DNA of 64,000 bases from Apoda limacodes (Eukaryota > Arthropoda > Insecta > Lepidoptera > Limacodidae). Shown piece by piece: positions 1 to 11,358 of this stretch. The notes below the pieces were generated by a model. It was not told where the DNA came from, searched no databases, and saw only the letters and a list, made by a program, of their open reading frames with translations. Position 1 is the stretch's first letter, and each line of letters opens with the position of its first letter. The position numbers were made by a program, and so were the translations under genes. The stretch is taken from contig OX291544.1 of the NCBI GenBank assembly GCA_946406115.1, positions 24,941,521 through 25,005,520 on the forward strand. The letters run 5' to 3'.

Positions 1-810
1 TTTCCCTTGTTACTTGACGGTCTGGATTTTGTGGTCCGATTCTTACCATATTTAAATGGGTCCAATCGGTGGTGAACATTTCTATATATGTAAAAATCGT
101 AAAATGTATATAAATTAATTAAATAAATACAGGCGAATAAAGAATATCAAAGTCGTAGATTATTTAAATATGACTTTTCTACTTCGTACGTTTTAACACA
201 AAACATAGTCGTTATTTTAGCGTCAAGTGGATCTCTCTATTTATATAGGTTCTTAATTAGGTAAAACGTTTAAATTGGAAAAACCTATAAACGGCTTACT
301 TCGCAAAAACTTGAAGGAATACATATTAACTTAATAATTTATCTTATATTTTAATAAAAGAGAAAAACAGACTATCAAGCTGCTTTCTCCCACACAAACG
401 TATTCTCCGGTTTTCTCCCTGGATTTACATATATACACAGTGACTATGTGTGTTATTTTCCTTTTTTACTGGTGCCCTGCAGAAGCCCAAAAAATTTACT
501 CTTTTTTATGACATCTTCAAACGTTCTCTGTACAAATAAGTAAACAAAATTTAAAGAAAACAAAACAATCAGACATACAATTATTCATTAACTTACAGGC
601 TAAGTAAAAATCTATACAATACAGCAGTTGAGATTTTAAGAAGAATAGTGGGGAAAACACCGATTTTGATAATTGTGACTCGGTATAATATTCCCGAGGT
701 GCAGTTGTCCCTATCGCATATCGGTATCTTGGCCGGGGTCTTAGCACGACAGCTATTGTATTTCTAATGTGTCTTTGCTTGAGTCTGATATTTCCTCTTA
801 AGGCTAGGGT
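1..810. other. AT-rich intergenic, no gene seen
   Basis: No reading frame with recognisable domains and no clear repeat boundary. The only open stretch, about 76 codons on the minus strand (517-747), has no motif and low complexity. Confidence 0.5.
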
Positions 811-1321
811 ATAGGCTAGACCGTGAAAATACGCCGTTTTTGTGCAAATTTTGTGGCTAAACTATAGCATCTAAAGCATTGAAAAAAATATATGTTATAA
901 AACTTGCTTTTGTCTAGTGCATTACCTTACTGAATGATTTTCATTTATTGTATTTAATGTAATAAAAAATCTGGAAGGAACCATTGTTGTAACACTTGTG
1001 CAAATTTTTAAAGCGTGTTTTGCATTTGATTGTTATGAAAGTTGGTTTAATAATTAGAATAGCTTGTTAGCTAGTGCATAGACTCTAAGTTGTAGCGAAA
1101 AGTCAAAAAATGTGACTACAAAACGGTAATAACGTTAAATTACATACAAAAAATTTAAAGTTTCAAGGCGTCATTACGGTATAAATTACTTATGAAGTAT
1201 ATAACATCTTTATCTCATAGTAATGTATATGACATTATCTAATGATTTATAGTACATTTACATACACAACGTTAGAATTACAGAAATTAGCTTTCTGGCC
1301 TCTATCGCCCTCTTAAGAAAT
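811..1321 (-). repeat. Dispersed repeat family A, copy 1 (about 510 bp)
   Basis: This segment is the reverse complement of 33055-33545 over nearly its whole length, with scattered substitutions and small indels. Shared landmarks include a GTTTTTGTGCAAATTTTGTG stretch near one end and CCTCTATCGCCCTCTTAAG at the other. Partial copies lie at 34336-34556 and 54706-54832. No coding potential and no terminal inverted repeats were seen, so the class (SINE-like, Helitron-like or LTR fragment) is unassigned. Confidence 0.8.
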
Positions 1322-2224
1322 TGTATAAATTACGAAATTTGACTGTGCGCTATAGGTATAGATTGGAATAATAACGGTACATTTATGAGCTAAGGCCAAT
1401 GGGTGGATATTAGACAAAAATAATGGGTTCGTTAAGATATTTTGGGTAAGGAACCCTAAAAAAAACACTCTTTTGTTCGATGTTGTACCTTAAAATAAAA
1501 TTCTCATTTAGAGAACAGAAAAATATCGTGAAAAGCCTCTTCACACAGCTAGAAGATGTTGACTTTCATAAGCTTTCCACAAGTGTCTATTATTTACAGA
1601 ACCATTATGTTCAGGAGCTGCGTTCGAAGCACGAAACAGTACGGTTAAGGGTCATTATGTGTGTGGAATCACCCAGTGTTCGGTTCTGCTTACACGGGTG
1701 TACCCGCACGGGTGACAAACGCCCCTGTTCATAACGCGATATTTACGCATATTTAACGCATATGATGTGGAATATTGCACATTAATACACGAAACGACAA
1801 TTTAATATTATCATAAAATTTGGGTTAGCAGGTTGGGTAAAATAAAAGAGATGTGTATTTTGACATGTTTTTATTGTTCTTACGGTTTTGAGATGCAGTT
1901 TTAGGTGTTAACTTGAAAAGCTAAGGTCTTGCGTTTGGCTGAAATCTTCTAGTATAGGGTTGCCTCGCAATGCGTAAAAATGTCCTGTTTTTAAGAAAAA
2001 GTATTGAATAGATGAAAACCGGCTAAAAGTGTAGTTGCTTAGTGAAGGGTTCTGTGTAGGATACAGAGTAGTTGTTTACGCAAAGTAGGTACGTATAGCG
2101 CGCGCGGCCATGGTTTATGTCAGTATGAATTTATTACTGACAGTAATCAAATTTTTTAAAGAGTCCGCAAACAAACTGAGTGGGCGGATGCACGCGGATA
2201 TCAGCTGAGAGAATCGATGACGAA
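1322..2224. other. Intergenic, nothing identified
   Basis: An 84-codon open stretch at 1480-1734 (+) has no recognisable motif. A short GC-rich patch (GCGCGCGCGGCC) sits at 2098-2109. I see no gene here. Confidence 0.4.
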
Positions 2225-2480
2225 CCCAAACAAGCCAAATCTAATGTATAAGTCAGAAGAGAGACTTTGCCTCCCTGTATGTCTTCTACCGCTTGTATAA
2301 TTGGATGTGTTGTGAGCAATTATTCAAAATAATGCTAACGACTATTTCTACCATATCGTACCGCTTGTCATCGGGAGGGAATTCATCCTCACACCTTAGA
2401 ACGTAAATGATCACGCACAGTGCGGTTTTAGAGGAACTTTCTCCCACGAACGCTTAGGTTGTGAAATCAGCTTATAAGGT
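2225..2480 (+). mobile_element. LINE family X, 3' coding fragment (copy 1)
   Basis: The sequence parallels the end of the reverse-transcriptase ORF of a non-LTR retrotransposon found several times in this window. Segments encoding FASLCVFYRLYN-like and FLPRT-like motifs line up with 63710-63960 (+) and with 2839-3120 (-). It is 5'-truncated and carries frameshifts. It sits about 240 bp from a second copy in opposite orientation. Confidence 0.7.
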
Positions 2481-2719
2481 TGTTACATATGGACAAACAC
2501 ATAGAGATTCTCCTAAATTATGTTACATGTGCGTTACATGGCGACATGGAACTTTTTATTCAAGGAAGTAGAAAGTGGGATATCGCTGAACAGGGAATTT
2601 GAAATCATTATAAGATTTCATAGACAGTTTTTCAAAATGATGCATTTCGAAATTTTCAACTTCAAAGTTGCCATTTATATTGGCAGTCAATACATGAATT
2701 CAAGGTATATATATTATTT

Positions 2720-4250
2720 AGTTTATACTAATAAGGTGACGAACAAACTAGCGGTCCATTTAAAGATAAGCGGTCACCGCAGCCTATCAATCGCGCAATA
2801 CCAGGAGCATCACTCGCGCTTGCCAACCCATTAAAAATCTAATTACTTTTTCTTAAGCAACCCCATATTGTAGTCCTTAGAAAAAAACCTCGACGAGGAG
2901 CCCATTCCACAACCCATTTCGGTTCTAAAGTGTGTGTATGAATTCCATGTCGATAGCGAGCGGTGCGATTGTAGAAAGAAGCCGTGGGCATCATTTCGAA
3001 CACTTCTTCAGAACACATCCCATTGTACAAGCGGTAAAACACACACAGGGAGGCAAAGTCTCTCCTAAGACTTAAGGGCTCGATACGGCAAGTGAGTTTG
3101 GGATCGTCGACAATTCTCACAGCCCGTCGTTAAACCGAGTCAAAAGGGCCAATAGATGGCAGCAGTACTCCATATGGGGCCGAACATGCGACTTGTAAAG
3201 CAGTAACCTCTCCCCTAACGTAAAGTACTGTTTCGCTCTGTTGAGTACACCAAGTTTTTTAGACGCCATCTTCACCTTGTCTTCCTAATTGCTGGATATG
3301 TGAACACCAAGGATCCTAATGCTCTTGGAGATGGAGAGTGGAGTGTGCTGGAATTGTGGGACCACAGTTAATGGGGTTTTCTTAGCGCTAAACGTTTGTC
3401 TTTGCAGGGTTGAATCGGAGCAAGTTTTCCCGTTCCTAATCAGAGACCTAGGACCGAGTAGTTTCGATTTGAGACACAAGTTCTCCACGCTTTTCCTCCA
3501 CAACGGAACGATGGATACTTGCACGACCCGTGTAATAAGCGTCTTCTGTACTATTATCTGCATAGCAATGTATGTTATTGATGTCCAACATGTCATTAAT
3601 ATTCAGGAGAATCAACACAGAGGCTTGCGGGACATCAGCATTACTGTCCATGCTATCAGAGCAACTACCGTCAACTACGGCTCGTAAACGACTGCCGCAC
3701 AAAAAGCTAGCCACCCATTTGCACAAACCCTCGGGCACTCCTTAAGGTGGCAACTTCGATAGAAGACCCCGGTGCCAGATCCGATCGAACGCCTTCGTTA
3801 TGTCCAGGCTACATGCTAATGCCTCCCTCTGACACTCAATGGCTAGTGCCCATCGGTGTGTGTGATACACTAGAAGGTCACAAGTCGCGCGACCGTGGCG
3901 AAAGCCATATTGACGGTCACTGACCAGGTCGTGGTTTTCTACCTCTGTATTAATCACACGCTTCATTACCGCGGAGAGGAGGGGGGTTATAGCGATAGGC
4001 CTATAATTTGGTGGATCTGATCTATCGCCTTTTTTGGGCACTGGGTGCACATTCGCAGTCTTCCATGAAGACGAAAATTGCCTAGTGTGGTAGGAAAGCA
4101 CGAAAAGGCGCGTGAGTACAGGACATAACTCAGGAGCACACTGTATAAGCACCACTACTGGTATACCGTCTAGAGAAAGCAACGCTCGCCGGACCTCCCG
4201 CTGTGCTATGGAGATTTCCGGCAAGTTTTTACCGCACCACGGTATAATAT
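2720..4250 (-). mobile_element. LINE family X, 5'-truncated RT copy with 3' tail (copy 2)
   Basis: Decayed non-LTR retrotransposon of the jockey/CR1-like group, read on the minus strand. From 5' to 3': fingers/palm of the reverse transcriptase (4245-3742), with VHPVPKKGD, NYRPIAI, YGFRHG and ALDITKAFDRIWHRGLL-like motifs; thumb-proximal part (3738-3448), with a VPQASVL motif and the catalytic box as CYADNSTED where YADD is expected; then the C-terminal domain (3120-2839), with RIVDDPKLTC and LSLRRDFASLCVFY. The 3' untranslated tail runs to about 2720, ending in GTCACCTTATTAGTATAAAC on the minus strand. Frameshifts separate the three blocks, and the N-terminal and endonuclease parts are missing. 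It cannot encode an active enzyme. Confidence 0.88.
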
Positions 4251-5935
4251 TTACTTTAAATATAGGTACAAACATATACCTAACATTTTTACATTATGAC
4301 ATTTTAATGTATTGTGACCTATACCTAAGTCATTATTACATGTGTTATTTCATTTATAAAACAAATCAAAACTTTACTATTTACTAAAAGTTTTTTTGCT
4401 TTTACTGCTTTGATAAATTGCTTAAAACCAAGATTAAAGTTAGTAAGCTATTAAGAACAAAATTGTGATACACAGTCAGTTATAATTTTTTTTAAATAGC
4501 ATAGGGGGCGCATCATGTAAAGGAATTCAGAGATTAACTTCTGAATGAGATGACAAGAAATGGGTCCGAAAATCTGGATTGCTGAAATTGTGTTTTCTTT
4601 ACGTTTTAACATCTTGGGAATTTTTGTGTGTGTGTAATATTTGTGAGAAATAATAAAAGTTTTTATAGGGCTTTAGGATGTAATGGTTAAATCCTACAAC
4701 TCACTTACAAAAAATCGCTTGGAACAGAACTTAAAAATGTACTTCTCAACCGGAGTTTTTTATCCCTTCATTTTTATTGTTATTTCTCCTCTCTCTAAAT
4801 AACTTACAAACCATACATTTCATTAAAAATATAGAGTCTTTGTTCCATTTTAAAATACCCTATCTAATGATATCCCACACAATAAAAAAATTCCTAACCC
4901 GCCAGTAGATGCCGGCGTCAAAAAAACACCGTGGTTTAATAGGTCTAAGCCGTTTGGCCACCTTCACATAGGCGTACGGTGAAAAATTTATTCATTATTC
5001 ATTACTTTTCTGTTATACAATAATTCTTGTAGAAACGAACCGCCCAGACCACATATTTTGACCAAGGTGTACAGTTTCTGAAGTTAGGGCTTGTAGAATT
5101 AGGGCGTGAAGAGTAACAAGCTTGGCTCTACATGAGATCTGATAACTTTTCGACAGTGCGAGCCCCGTCTTGGCAACATTTTACATAAAAATATTTTTGG
5201 TGGGATTTCACTTCTTTTTGTAAATTGCAAAGACGTTTTTTAAATTTGTAATAATATGTCTGTGTACTTGTAGAATTTTTAGATATCTTGTTTGAAGCTA
5301 AGTTTTTAGACCTCTAGCATCAAAATTTGCGTAAGTTACTTATACAAACTTCCATCCCGTAGTTTAAGGGGTTGAGGTTAAGTGTTCCAAGTCTAAATTT
5401 TTTATGTTATTTAAGCTTTCCAGGACTTCAAGAAGTACCCTAAGAATTTTGATGATCATCAGAGAGTGAGTGACGAAATCGGGGTTTTTTAGATATCAAT
5501 AAAATCTAAAATCTAAAGAGCTATAGAATTGAAACTTTATATGTTTAATAAGTCCACTATTGACACCATATCCTGAGAATCTTTTTTATCTGGTATAATC
5601 CAAACCCAAGTTACCAGGGTTCAAAAAACAACGAAGCGCTTTGAGAAAAGGTAGGTAGTGCTCTTGTGCTTCACTTGGCTTGTTTTGGCCGGGGCACCCA
5701 AAAAATATACATACACAGAAATATTCTTCCTTCGTTTATGACTCCTTAAAAAGTCTTAGAATTAACTCAGAAGGTATTTTATTTTGCATGCTTTATTGCT
5801 TAAATTAATCTTTATAATTTCGTCATAAGGTATCAAGTTTGTTTATCCATTTGCAAATTAAAAATTGTAATAGTTTCTTCTTTATGGCCGAGAGGTAATT
5901 TTTAGTGGTGCAACTGTTGCAAGAAAATCAAGAGC
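4251..5935. other. AT-rich intergenic with one vague repeat fragment
   Basis: No gene seen. Around 5340-5640 are phrases such as CCCGTAGTTTAAGGGGTTGA and repeated ATCTAAAATCTAAAG runs. They loosely resemble the 'AAATAGGGG..GAAGTTTGTATG' repeat at 31.4-32.2 kb and may be an old relic of it. Confidence 0.35.
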
Positions 5936-7559
5936 TTACTGGATTAGTGGTGGAACTGGATGATGTGTGGGAATTGCGTTGCTCTGAAATAGACAAGGTC
6001 ATTAACAATCCTGGCTTTCTCCTTAAAGAACTGGCAAAAGGGGTATAATATTCTTTTTCTTCGATTAACAACGGTAAGAATCCCGTAAATATACCTGTCT
6101 AATAAAACATTTTTCAGGTTTCTACTCAAAAGCTGGTGATTGAATTTATGACCTGTTTTACATATATGAATCTAGTTTAGTTCAGCAGATACATTGTATC
6201 AAATTTTGCGATGGCGTAGGGTTTACAACCTGTCACGCAAGACAATTTTACTAAGCTATATTTTATATCACTGATATGTATACGTTGAAAAAGGGCTAAA
6301 TTTTGCTTATCTTAACCAATTTATTAGTCTGAATGTCTTAGCCAAATCGGAAGATGATTTTTGATCAGTAGTAGGTCTATCCAAAAAAAATGTGGTTTAG
6401 ACCACTAATAATAAATATTTTCATTAGACATTCCTATTCTTCAAATAATTAAATTAGTATTCAAACTAATAATAAATATTTTCATTAGACATTCCTAATC
6501 TTCAAATTATTAATTTATTATCCAAACTAATAATAAAATATACGAAGCGTATATTTACACCCATCTTTATCAGCTATAAAACTTAAGGCAATATCCTTTC
6601 CGTCATTGCTAACCCAGCCAAATGCACCCTTGACAGCTATGAATACCTGATCCGGGCTGTACCTTAAGAGACTTCCTTGTTCTTGAAAGTAAATGCCGTT
6701 GCTTAAAGAATCTCTGGTAAAATGAAAATTTTGTATTACAATAATATATTTTATGATTGGTTTAATTTTTACTAAACTAAAGATTAATTCAAAGTAAAGT
6801 TTTAAGGCTGAATTATATAAACAATTAAAAAACCCTAGGTATCAGTAAAGTAGTCTCACTAGAAATTCAGTAATGGACATAGAGTATATGATATCATCAT
6901 GGAAATCTCTTACTATTTGCTATACATCCATTAAATAAAAAAAAATACTTACAAGAATATAAAGCTTCCATGAGGATTTATATAATTTACTTCTTCAATG
7001 ATTTGGGCATCTTTGTCCCTGTCAGAAGGTACATGAGGTTTTTAACTGTTGGTAGTGGCACAGTTGATAGTTGGCGGGTGGGCACTGAAGTAGTACTAAC
7101 AATATTTCGTGCATCCCCAGATCGAGTAATTGCTGGAATCACTAAAGATTTATCTACAATAACTTCCGTATGTTTTTTATTTTCTGACGCACTTTGAGAT
7201 GGTTTTGGCACAAATTTCACCTGCTTCGTTTCCGTTCTCTCCATTATGGCTTTTGCTACTTCAGCAGCTGGTACAATCTCGATTGTCTTGATTACCTCCA
7301 GTGGTGAGACTTCTAAAAAACGTATTGGTTCAGTCTCGATTTTTTCAATGCGTATCCCAGTTGAATTTTCTTCCAAATTCTCTGATTTTTTCTCTGTTAT
7401 GGTTTCAACTACAGACACCGTTGAAAATTCAGCTGCATATTTGGCGATCTTTTCGCTTTCTGTAGTTTTGGTAGGTATTTCTTTTGACTCAGATTTTATC
7501 TCTTTTATATAGGGGGTTTCCCGAGCTAATAAAACAGTAATCAAAACTAGAAATATGAC
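5936..7559 (-). pseudogene. Decaying RR-1 cuticular protein gene (paralogue of 21818-23959)
   Basis: Minus-strand exons: 7559..6953 (end of a signal peptide, VIFLVLITVLLA, then a low-complexity acidic/Thr-rich region), 6713..about 6560 and 5983..5936. The intact paralogue has matching exon starts and phases. The encoded chitin-binding region is clear: DRDKDAQIIEEVNYINPHGS at the end of exon 2, then NGIYFQEQGSLLR, GAFGWVSNDGKDI and FIADKDG in exon 3. Lesions: (1) a 5-A run at 7039-7043 shifts the frame just before the RR domain, and one extra A would restore it; (2) the exon 3 donor is lost, DKDGYQPK+GTAAG becoming DKDG, TGT, AAATAT; the nearest GT (6558) would join to exon 4 as a TAG codon, and read-through ends at TAG 6527-6529; (3) exon 4 (SNAIPTHHPVPPLIQ) stops 18 codons earlier than its paralogue. 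The short first exon was not found. A homopolymer sequencing error could explain (1) but not (2) and (3). Confidence 0.75.
6404..6540. repeat. 61-bp tandem duplication
   Basis: The unit starts ACTAATAATAAATATTTTC at 6404 and again at 6465, and a third partial copy starts at 6526. The period is exactly 61 bp and the copies differ at a few positions. It abuts the point where the neighbouring cuticular pseudogene has lost its exon 3 donor. Confidence 0.85.
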
Positions 7560-9502
7560 CTGAAATGAAAATGTTCCACAATAAGAGCTTCAAACTGGCT
7601 GACTTTGTATATGATTTAATGTTTTAGTGGCGGCTGGCACTAAAATCTACAACCGTTATGCATCAGAACTGTTTCGTATTAATGACGGGTAAAACGAAAC
7701 CTGACAAGGATTAAAACTTTAAGAGGAATGATTGTTACTTAACTGAAATATGTTAGTTTGTTGCAACTACATGGACCACGTCTGCCTGTCCTTATTTCCT
7801 AAGTCTAAGGGGATCTAAGCGACTTATGAGTATGAGAAGAACATACAAATAGAGACAGGATCTTAAACTTCAAATTAAACTAGGTAAGTACTTCCCTGTT
7901 GTAAGTTAACTATAATAAACACTTTAGCTTCACTTAACTGAGCACAGCCCCCTTTTTTTGTTGTTTCGCTAACGCAATACTACTGTGTAAGCTTCATGCA
8001 AAGAAAAATACTTTTGATTAGTTCAAAATACCAAAATATAATAATTTGCGTTAGGTTATTTTACGCATAGACAACGACAACTGACATGAAAACTAGTTTT
8101 GATAGCAAACAGTACGTTCGTCTTGTAACCCGTTGCAGATAGCAAACGGGTGGGACGAAACAAGCTCAAAATTTATTGTAAACTACATACATTGTGAAAT
8201 TAAAACCAACTGAAAAGTTCAAAGAAAAAATATAAATCATGGAAGTGAATAAAATAAAAAAGTGACCTACGAGATAAAACGCTCGAAATGACGCAGATAT
8301 ATAATGTCATTTAGGGAAACCGAGTACCAAGTCAGGTAGTTACTCATACATACATCAATAGCAATTTAGAAGTTAACTACAACAAGCATAGGCACCTGCT
8401 ACGGAATGCTACGCACCACTAATCAATGTGTTGCCCTACGTTTTATATTGTATTGAAAGTATTGAAGACCCGAAAATCATCATGGAATACCAACTAAAAA
8501 CATCATTTTTTTAAAAAAAGATGAGATACTAATACATTTTTAATGCTCAATAGAAGTTGAAATAGAAAAACTGAAATCTATATAAAACAACGTAAGCTTC
8601 ATGAAGGTCTCTAGAATAATCTAGAGCGATGGAAAAGATAAAATAATTTATAAGGAAAATGATAGAGGAAGGAAACAAAGATAACTTCGCAAATTTTAAA
8701 ATGTTAAACTGACAATCAAAAAAGGTTATTGCTCTGAAAGATTAGAAAAATCAGTCTCAAAGAAGGATATTTAAATCAATCTTTAGTATCAATCAGCGTG
8801 AGATCTTAAACATCATATAGGATTAGGCTATTATACCCACTAGAACATAAATCATTGAAAGCATGAAACTAACTAAAGCCAGACTTGTCATAATGAGGAC
8901 TTAGAACATTTTTACAAATTGGGGGCAAATTGTAGCGCGTCAAAATGAATTTAACACGAAAAAATTTTTGCTCTATGATTTATTATGACTTCCATAGTAG
9001 TCAGTCAATAAAAAAAATTATGATAGACTTCGATTAGTCTATTATGATGAAGCCCTATCATGTGCCACTGTTTCAATTAGTTTAAACGTGGTCGTAGGAA
9101 TTTTACTGACGAGCTGATGAGGCTAATAAGAGAGTGACCAATCAACCGATGGTTGGATGGTGTGAGTCAGGTGCTAAAAAATTTAAATAAGCATTTAAGC
9201 GTCCGGAAGGTATGTACTAGATGGATACCCTATCATTTGACCGGAGACTAAAAACGCCGTCGCGTAGATTAGTGCTGCGAAATGCTATAAAAGGTCAATG
9301 GAGGTGACTCGAATGTTTTGACATCGTCACAGGCTACAACTTACGAACTCGAAACATAAAGAAAATCTGCGCAGTAGGTGTGTTGCCAACAAAAGTAGAA
9401 AGGAAAAAATATGATTGTTTTATTCTTTGAACACACGGGTCATTTAGTCAAAATTGTGCTGGAACACAAACGAACATTTACACCAGACCGGTATAGTTAA
9501 CA
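7560..9502. other. Upstream region of the cuticular pseudogene; no gene seen
   Basis: No MKxV-type first exon with a donor and no convincing TATA box for the minus-strand pseudogene were found. A small imperfect hairpin (CCCGTTGC/GCAAACGGG) lies near 8130-8152. The rest is AT-rich with no coding signal. Confidence 0.35.
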
Positions 9503-9589
9503 ATGGTTCGCCATTTGTCTTTCGACAGCAGTGCCTTCGAAGCAGACGTTAGACGGACAGTCGAATATTTGACTACGGCGGGTGTTGAG
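9503..9589 (+). CDS. Candidate first coding exon, unknown product (weak)
   Basis: An ATG in good context (TTAACAATGG) opens a 29-codon stretch beginning MVRHLSFDSSAFEADVRR and ending TTAGVE, followed directly by GGTAATG, a possible splice donor. The composition (balanced, with charged residues and few Lys/Asn/Ile runs) is more protein-like than the AT-rich surroundings. I do not recognise the protein and found no second exon. It could be a relic of a mobile-element ORF or chance. Confidence 0.22.
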
Positions 9590-9733
9590 GTAATGAATCA
9601 TACCGTACATATAGTCCCGATCTGGCTCTTGCGTTTTTTTATTTACAAAAATCAAAGAGGTATTCGCTTTGGTCCCATCAAATGCAAGAATGCTTGGAAA
9701 AGAATAGAAAATATTTCAAAATATTATACATAG

Positions 9734-10260
9734 TATGAAGGTATTAGCATCTTAATGCTTTATTCAGTTTTTATTTTCTTAAAACTTTCAGTGTGTCCCA
9801 CGTATTGATAATAATTTGATTATTCCCTTATATAACAATAATAAAGTAGAGATATTAATATCCATAATACTTACTAAGATTTTCATGTCTGTAGACTAGA
9901 AATAATGTCTAAATAATAATCTGACTAAATAACAGAATTAATTCCCAAATATTTATAGTATTGCATTGAACACATTTCATGACAAAGTTTTCCGGTTGTC
10001 ATTGGTATTGACAGCAATTTACAATTTTTATTGCAGTTAATCTACATAAATTCGAAAGTATTTGCTTCGTGCAGATAGTTTATAGATGCTTAAAACTCTT
10101 AAGCTGGTTTTAACATGTATAACAGATATGTACAACAGATATACAGAATTACGAAGAATAATTTTGTTTCAATGCGTTATTAACGAATAATTTAAATAAT
10201 TAATTGGATTGTGGCCGAGCTACTAAAATATATATGTTTTTCGATACGCAAAGTTAAGAA
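9734..10260. other. AT-rich intergenic, nothing seen
   Basis: No open reading frame with motifs and no repeat shared with other parts of the window. Confidence 0.4.
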
Positions 10261-10263
10261 ATG

Positions 10264-10290
10264 TATAAAACCCCTGGCTCGCCTATATAA
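10264..10290 (+). promoter_or_regulatory. Candidate TATA-type promoter
   Basis: TATAAAA at 10264-10270 and TATATAA at 10284-10290 lie just upstream of an abrupt rise in G+C (about 10300-10480). Initiation 25-30 bp after the second box would fall near 10312-10318. No transcript evidence is available. Confidence 0.35.
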
Positions 10291-10299
10291 GATAAGTTG

Positions 10300-10590
10300 C
10301 TGTGGGATCCAAGTCGGTGTTATCAAAACTAACAGTTGGTAGACCGACTAGACCGACAGTTTCCTCTCCTACCGGTCGTGCGGCACAAGAGGTGCGCCGC
10401 CGTAGGCAGCACTATGGCGGCAGGAGACTGCACGGCCCGTATATCGGTGTCGCGCTCGGCCCAGCTGTAGCAAACAGGTACGCAGGGGTGGCCTGCGGTT
10501 ACTCTTTACTAGCCAGATCTCCGACAAAAACGGTCTCGGTGCTAGTAAGCGACACGGTAATCCAATTAGATTATCGATACTAAACTATCG
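10300..10590 (+). other. GC-rich stretch, possible untranslated first exon
   Basis: The stretch is unusually GC- and CpG-rich for this window (GTGCGCCGCCGTAGGC, GTCGCGCTCGGCCCAGC). It contains a short ATG frame of 18 codons (10414-10470) and a possible splice donor, AACAG/GTACGC, at 10477/10478. The longer open frame 10302-10583 lacks an ATG start and any recognised motif. With the TATA boxes upstream, the simplest reading is the promoter and 5' exon of a gene whose other exons lie elsewhere. A transposon promoter or LTR is an alternative. Confidence 0.3.
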
Positions 10591-10959
10591 TCAATCTCGT
10601 CGACTACACAAGCGTAAAATAAGCGCACGCATTATAACTTGCGACTAGAAATATTGCACTTGAATATCAAAACCATCGATTTTCTTTCGACGTGTCATAT
10701 TCACGCTCCTATTTTGAATGGGAAACTGTGATACGATAGAAGATAGTGTGTCTTCTTTTGTTGATGTGTTACAAACGTTAGGCGTCGACAGTTATTGGCT
10801 GCGTGACCAGCTAGTGGCACATTCTTCTGAACTCCTTCGTGCTTTGAAGGTAACGTTAAACATTCAGTTCTGGTTGTTGCCATATGATAGCAGCTAACCC
10901 AAGTCAAAGGCTGACTGACCAATAGCTTGACAACGTCTGTCAATCCGCACAAAGTTAGA

Positions 10960-11050
10960 GTGGTTGACTATGAGCTAAGCCTCTTTCTTCTAAGGAGAGG
11001 CCGGTGCCTATGCAGTGGGGACGGAATCCTCGGTAAGAGGTGCAACAACA
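10960..11050 (+). repeat. Dispersed repeat family U, fragment 1
   Basis: The block GTTGACTATGAGCTAAGCCT, AAGGAGAGGCCGGTGCC, GCAGTGGGGACG matches the block at 48715-48790 (GTGGACTATGGCCTAAGCCT, AAGGAGAGGCC, GCAGTGGGGCG). Similar sequence is widespread in Lepidoptera, probably a LINE or SINE end. The element class is my recollection, not a search result. Confidence 0.6.
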
Positions 11051-11189
11051 ACAAAAACTTCCTGAATCATGTCTGAATCATTAGAAAGGTGACCATTATA
11101 CTGTAAGATAAATTTTAATTCAATTAAAAAGTAACATCTTCAATAGCAGTAAAATGTACACTTCATTTAATGTTTTGTTTTTTTATTTA

Positions 11190-11358
11190 TTTATACCACC
11201 AAGGTGGCAAAGAAGCTTACGGTGCCCTGATTGTAAGCGACCACCGTAGCCTATGAACGCTTGCAAACACCAGGGGTATCACTCGCGCGTTGCCAACCCT
11301 TTACAAATCTAAAAATTTCATTCTTGAAGAACCCCATACTGTAGTCCTTAGATACAGG
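11190..11358 (-). mobile_element. LINE family X, 3' tail only (copy 3)
   Basis: ATACCACCAAGGTGGCAAAG, ACCACCGTAGCCTATGAACG and ACTCGCGCGTTGCCAACCC match the 3' untranslated tail of copy 2 (2720-2880) and, in opposite orientation, 25440-25562 and 53860-53985. It is an extreme 5' truncation, as expected of incomplete target-primed reverse transcription. Confidence 0.75.

Noticed and set aside
9095..9150. CTGATGAG text suggesting a hammerhead ribozyme core
   Set aside because: No GAAA partner, no cleavage-site triplet and no flanking stems in the required positions.
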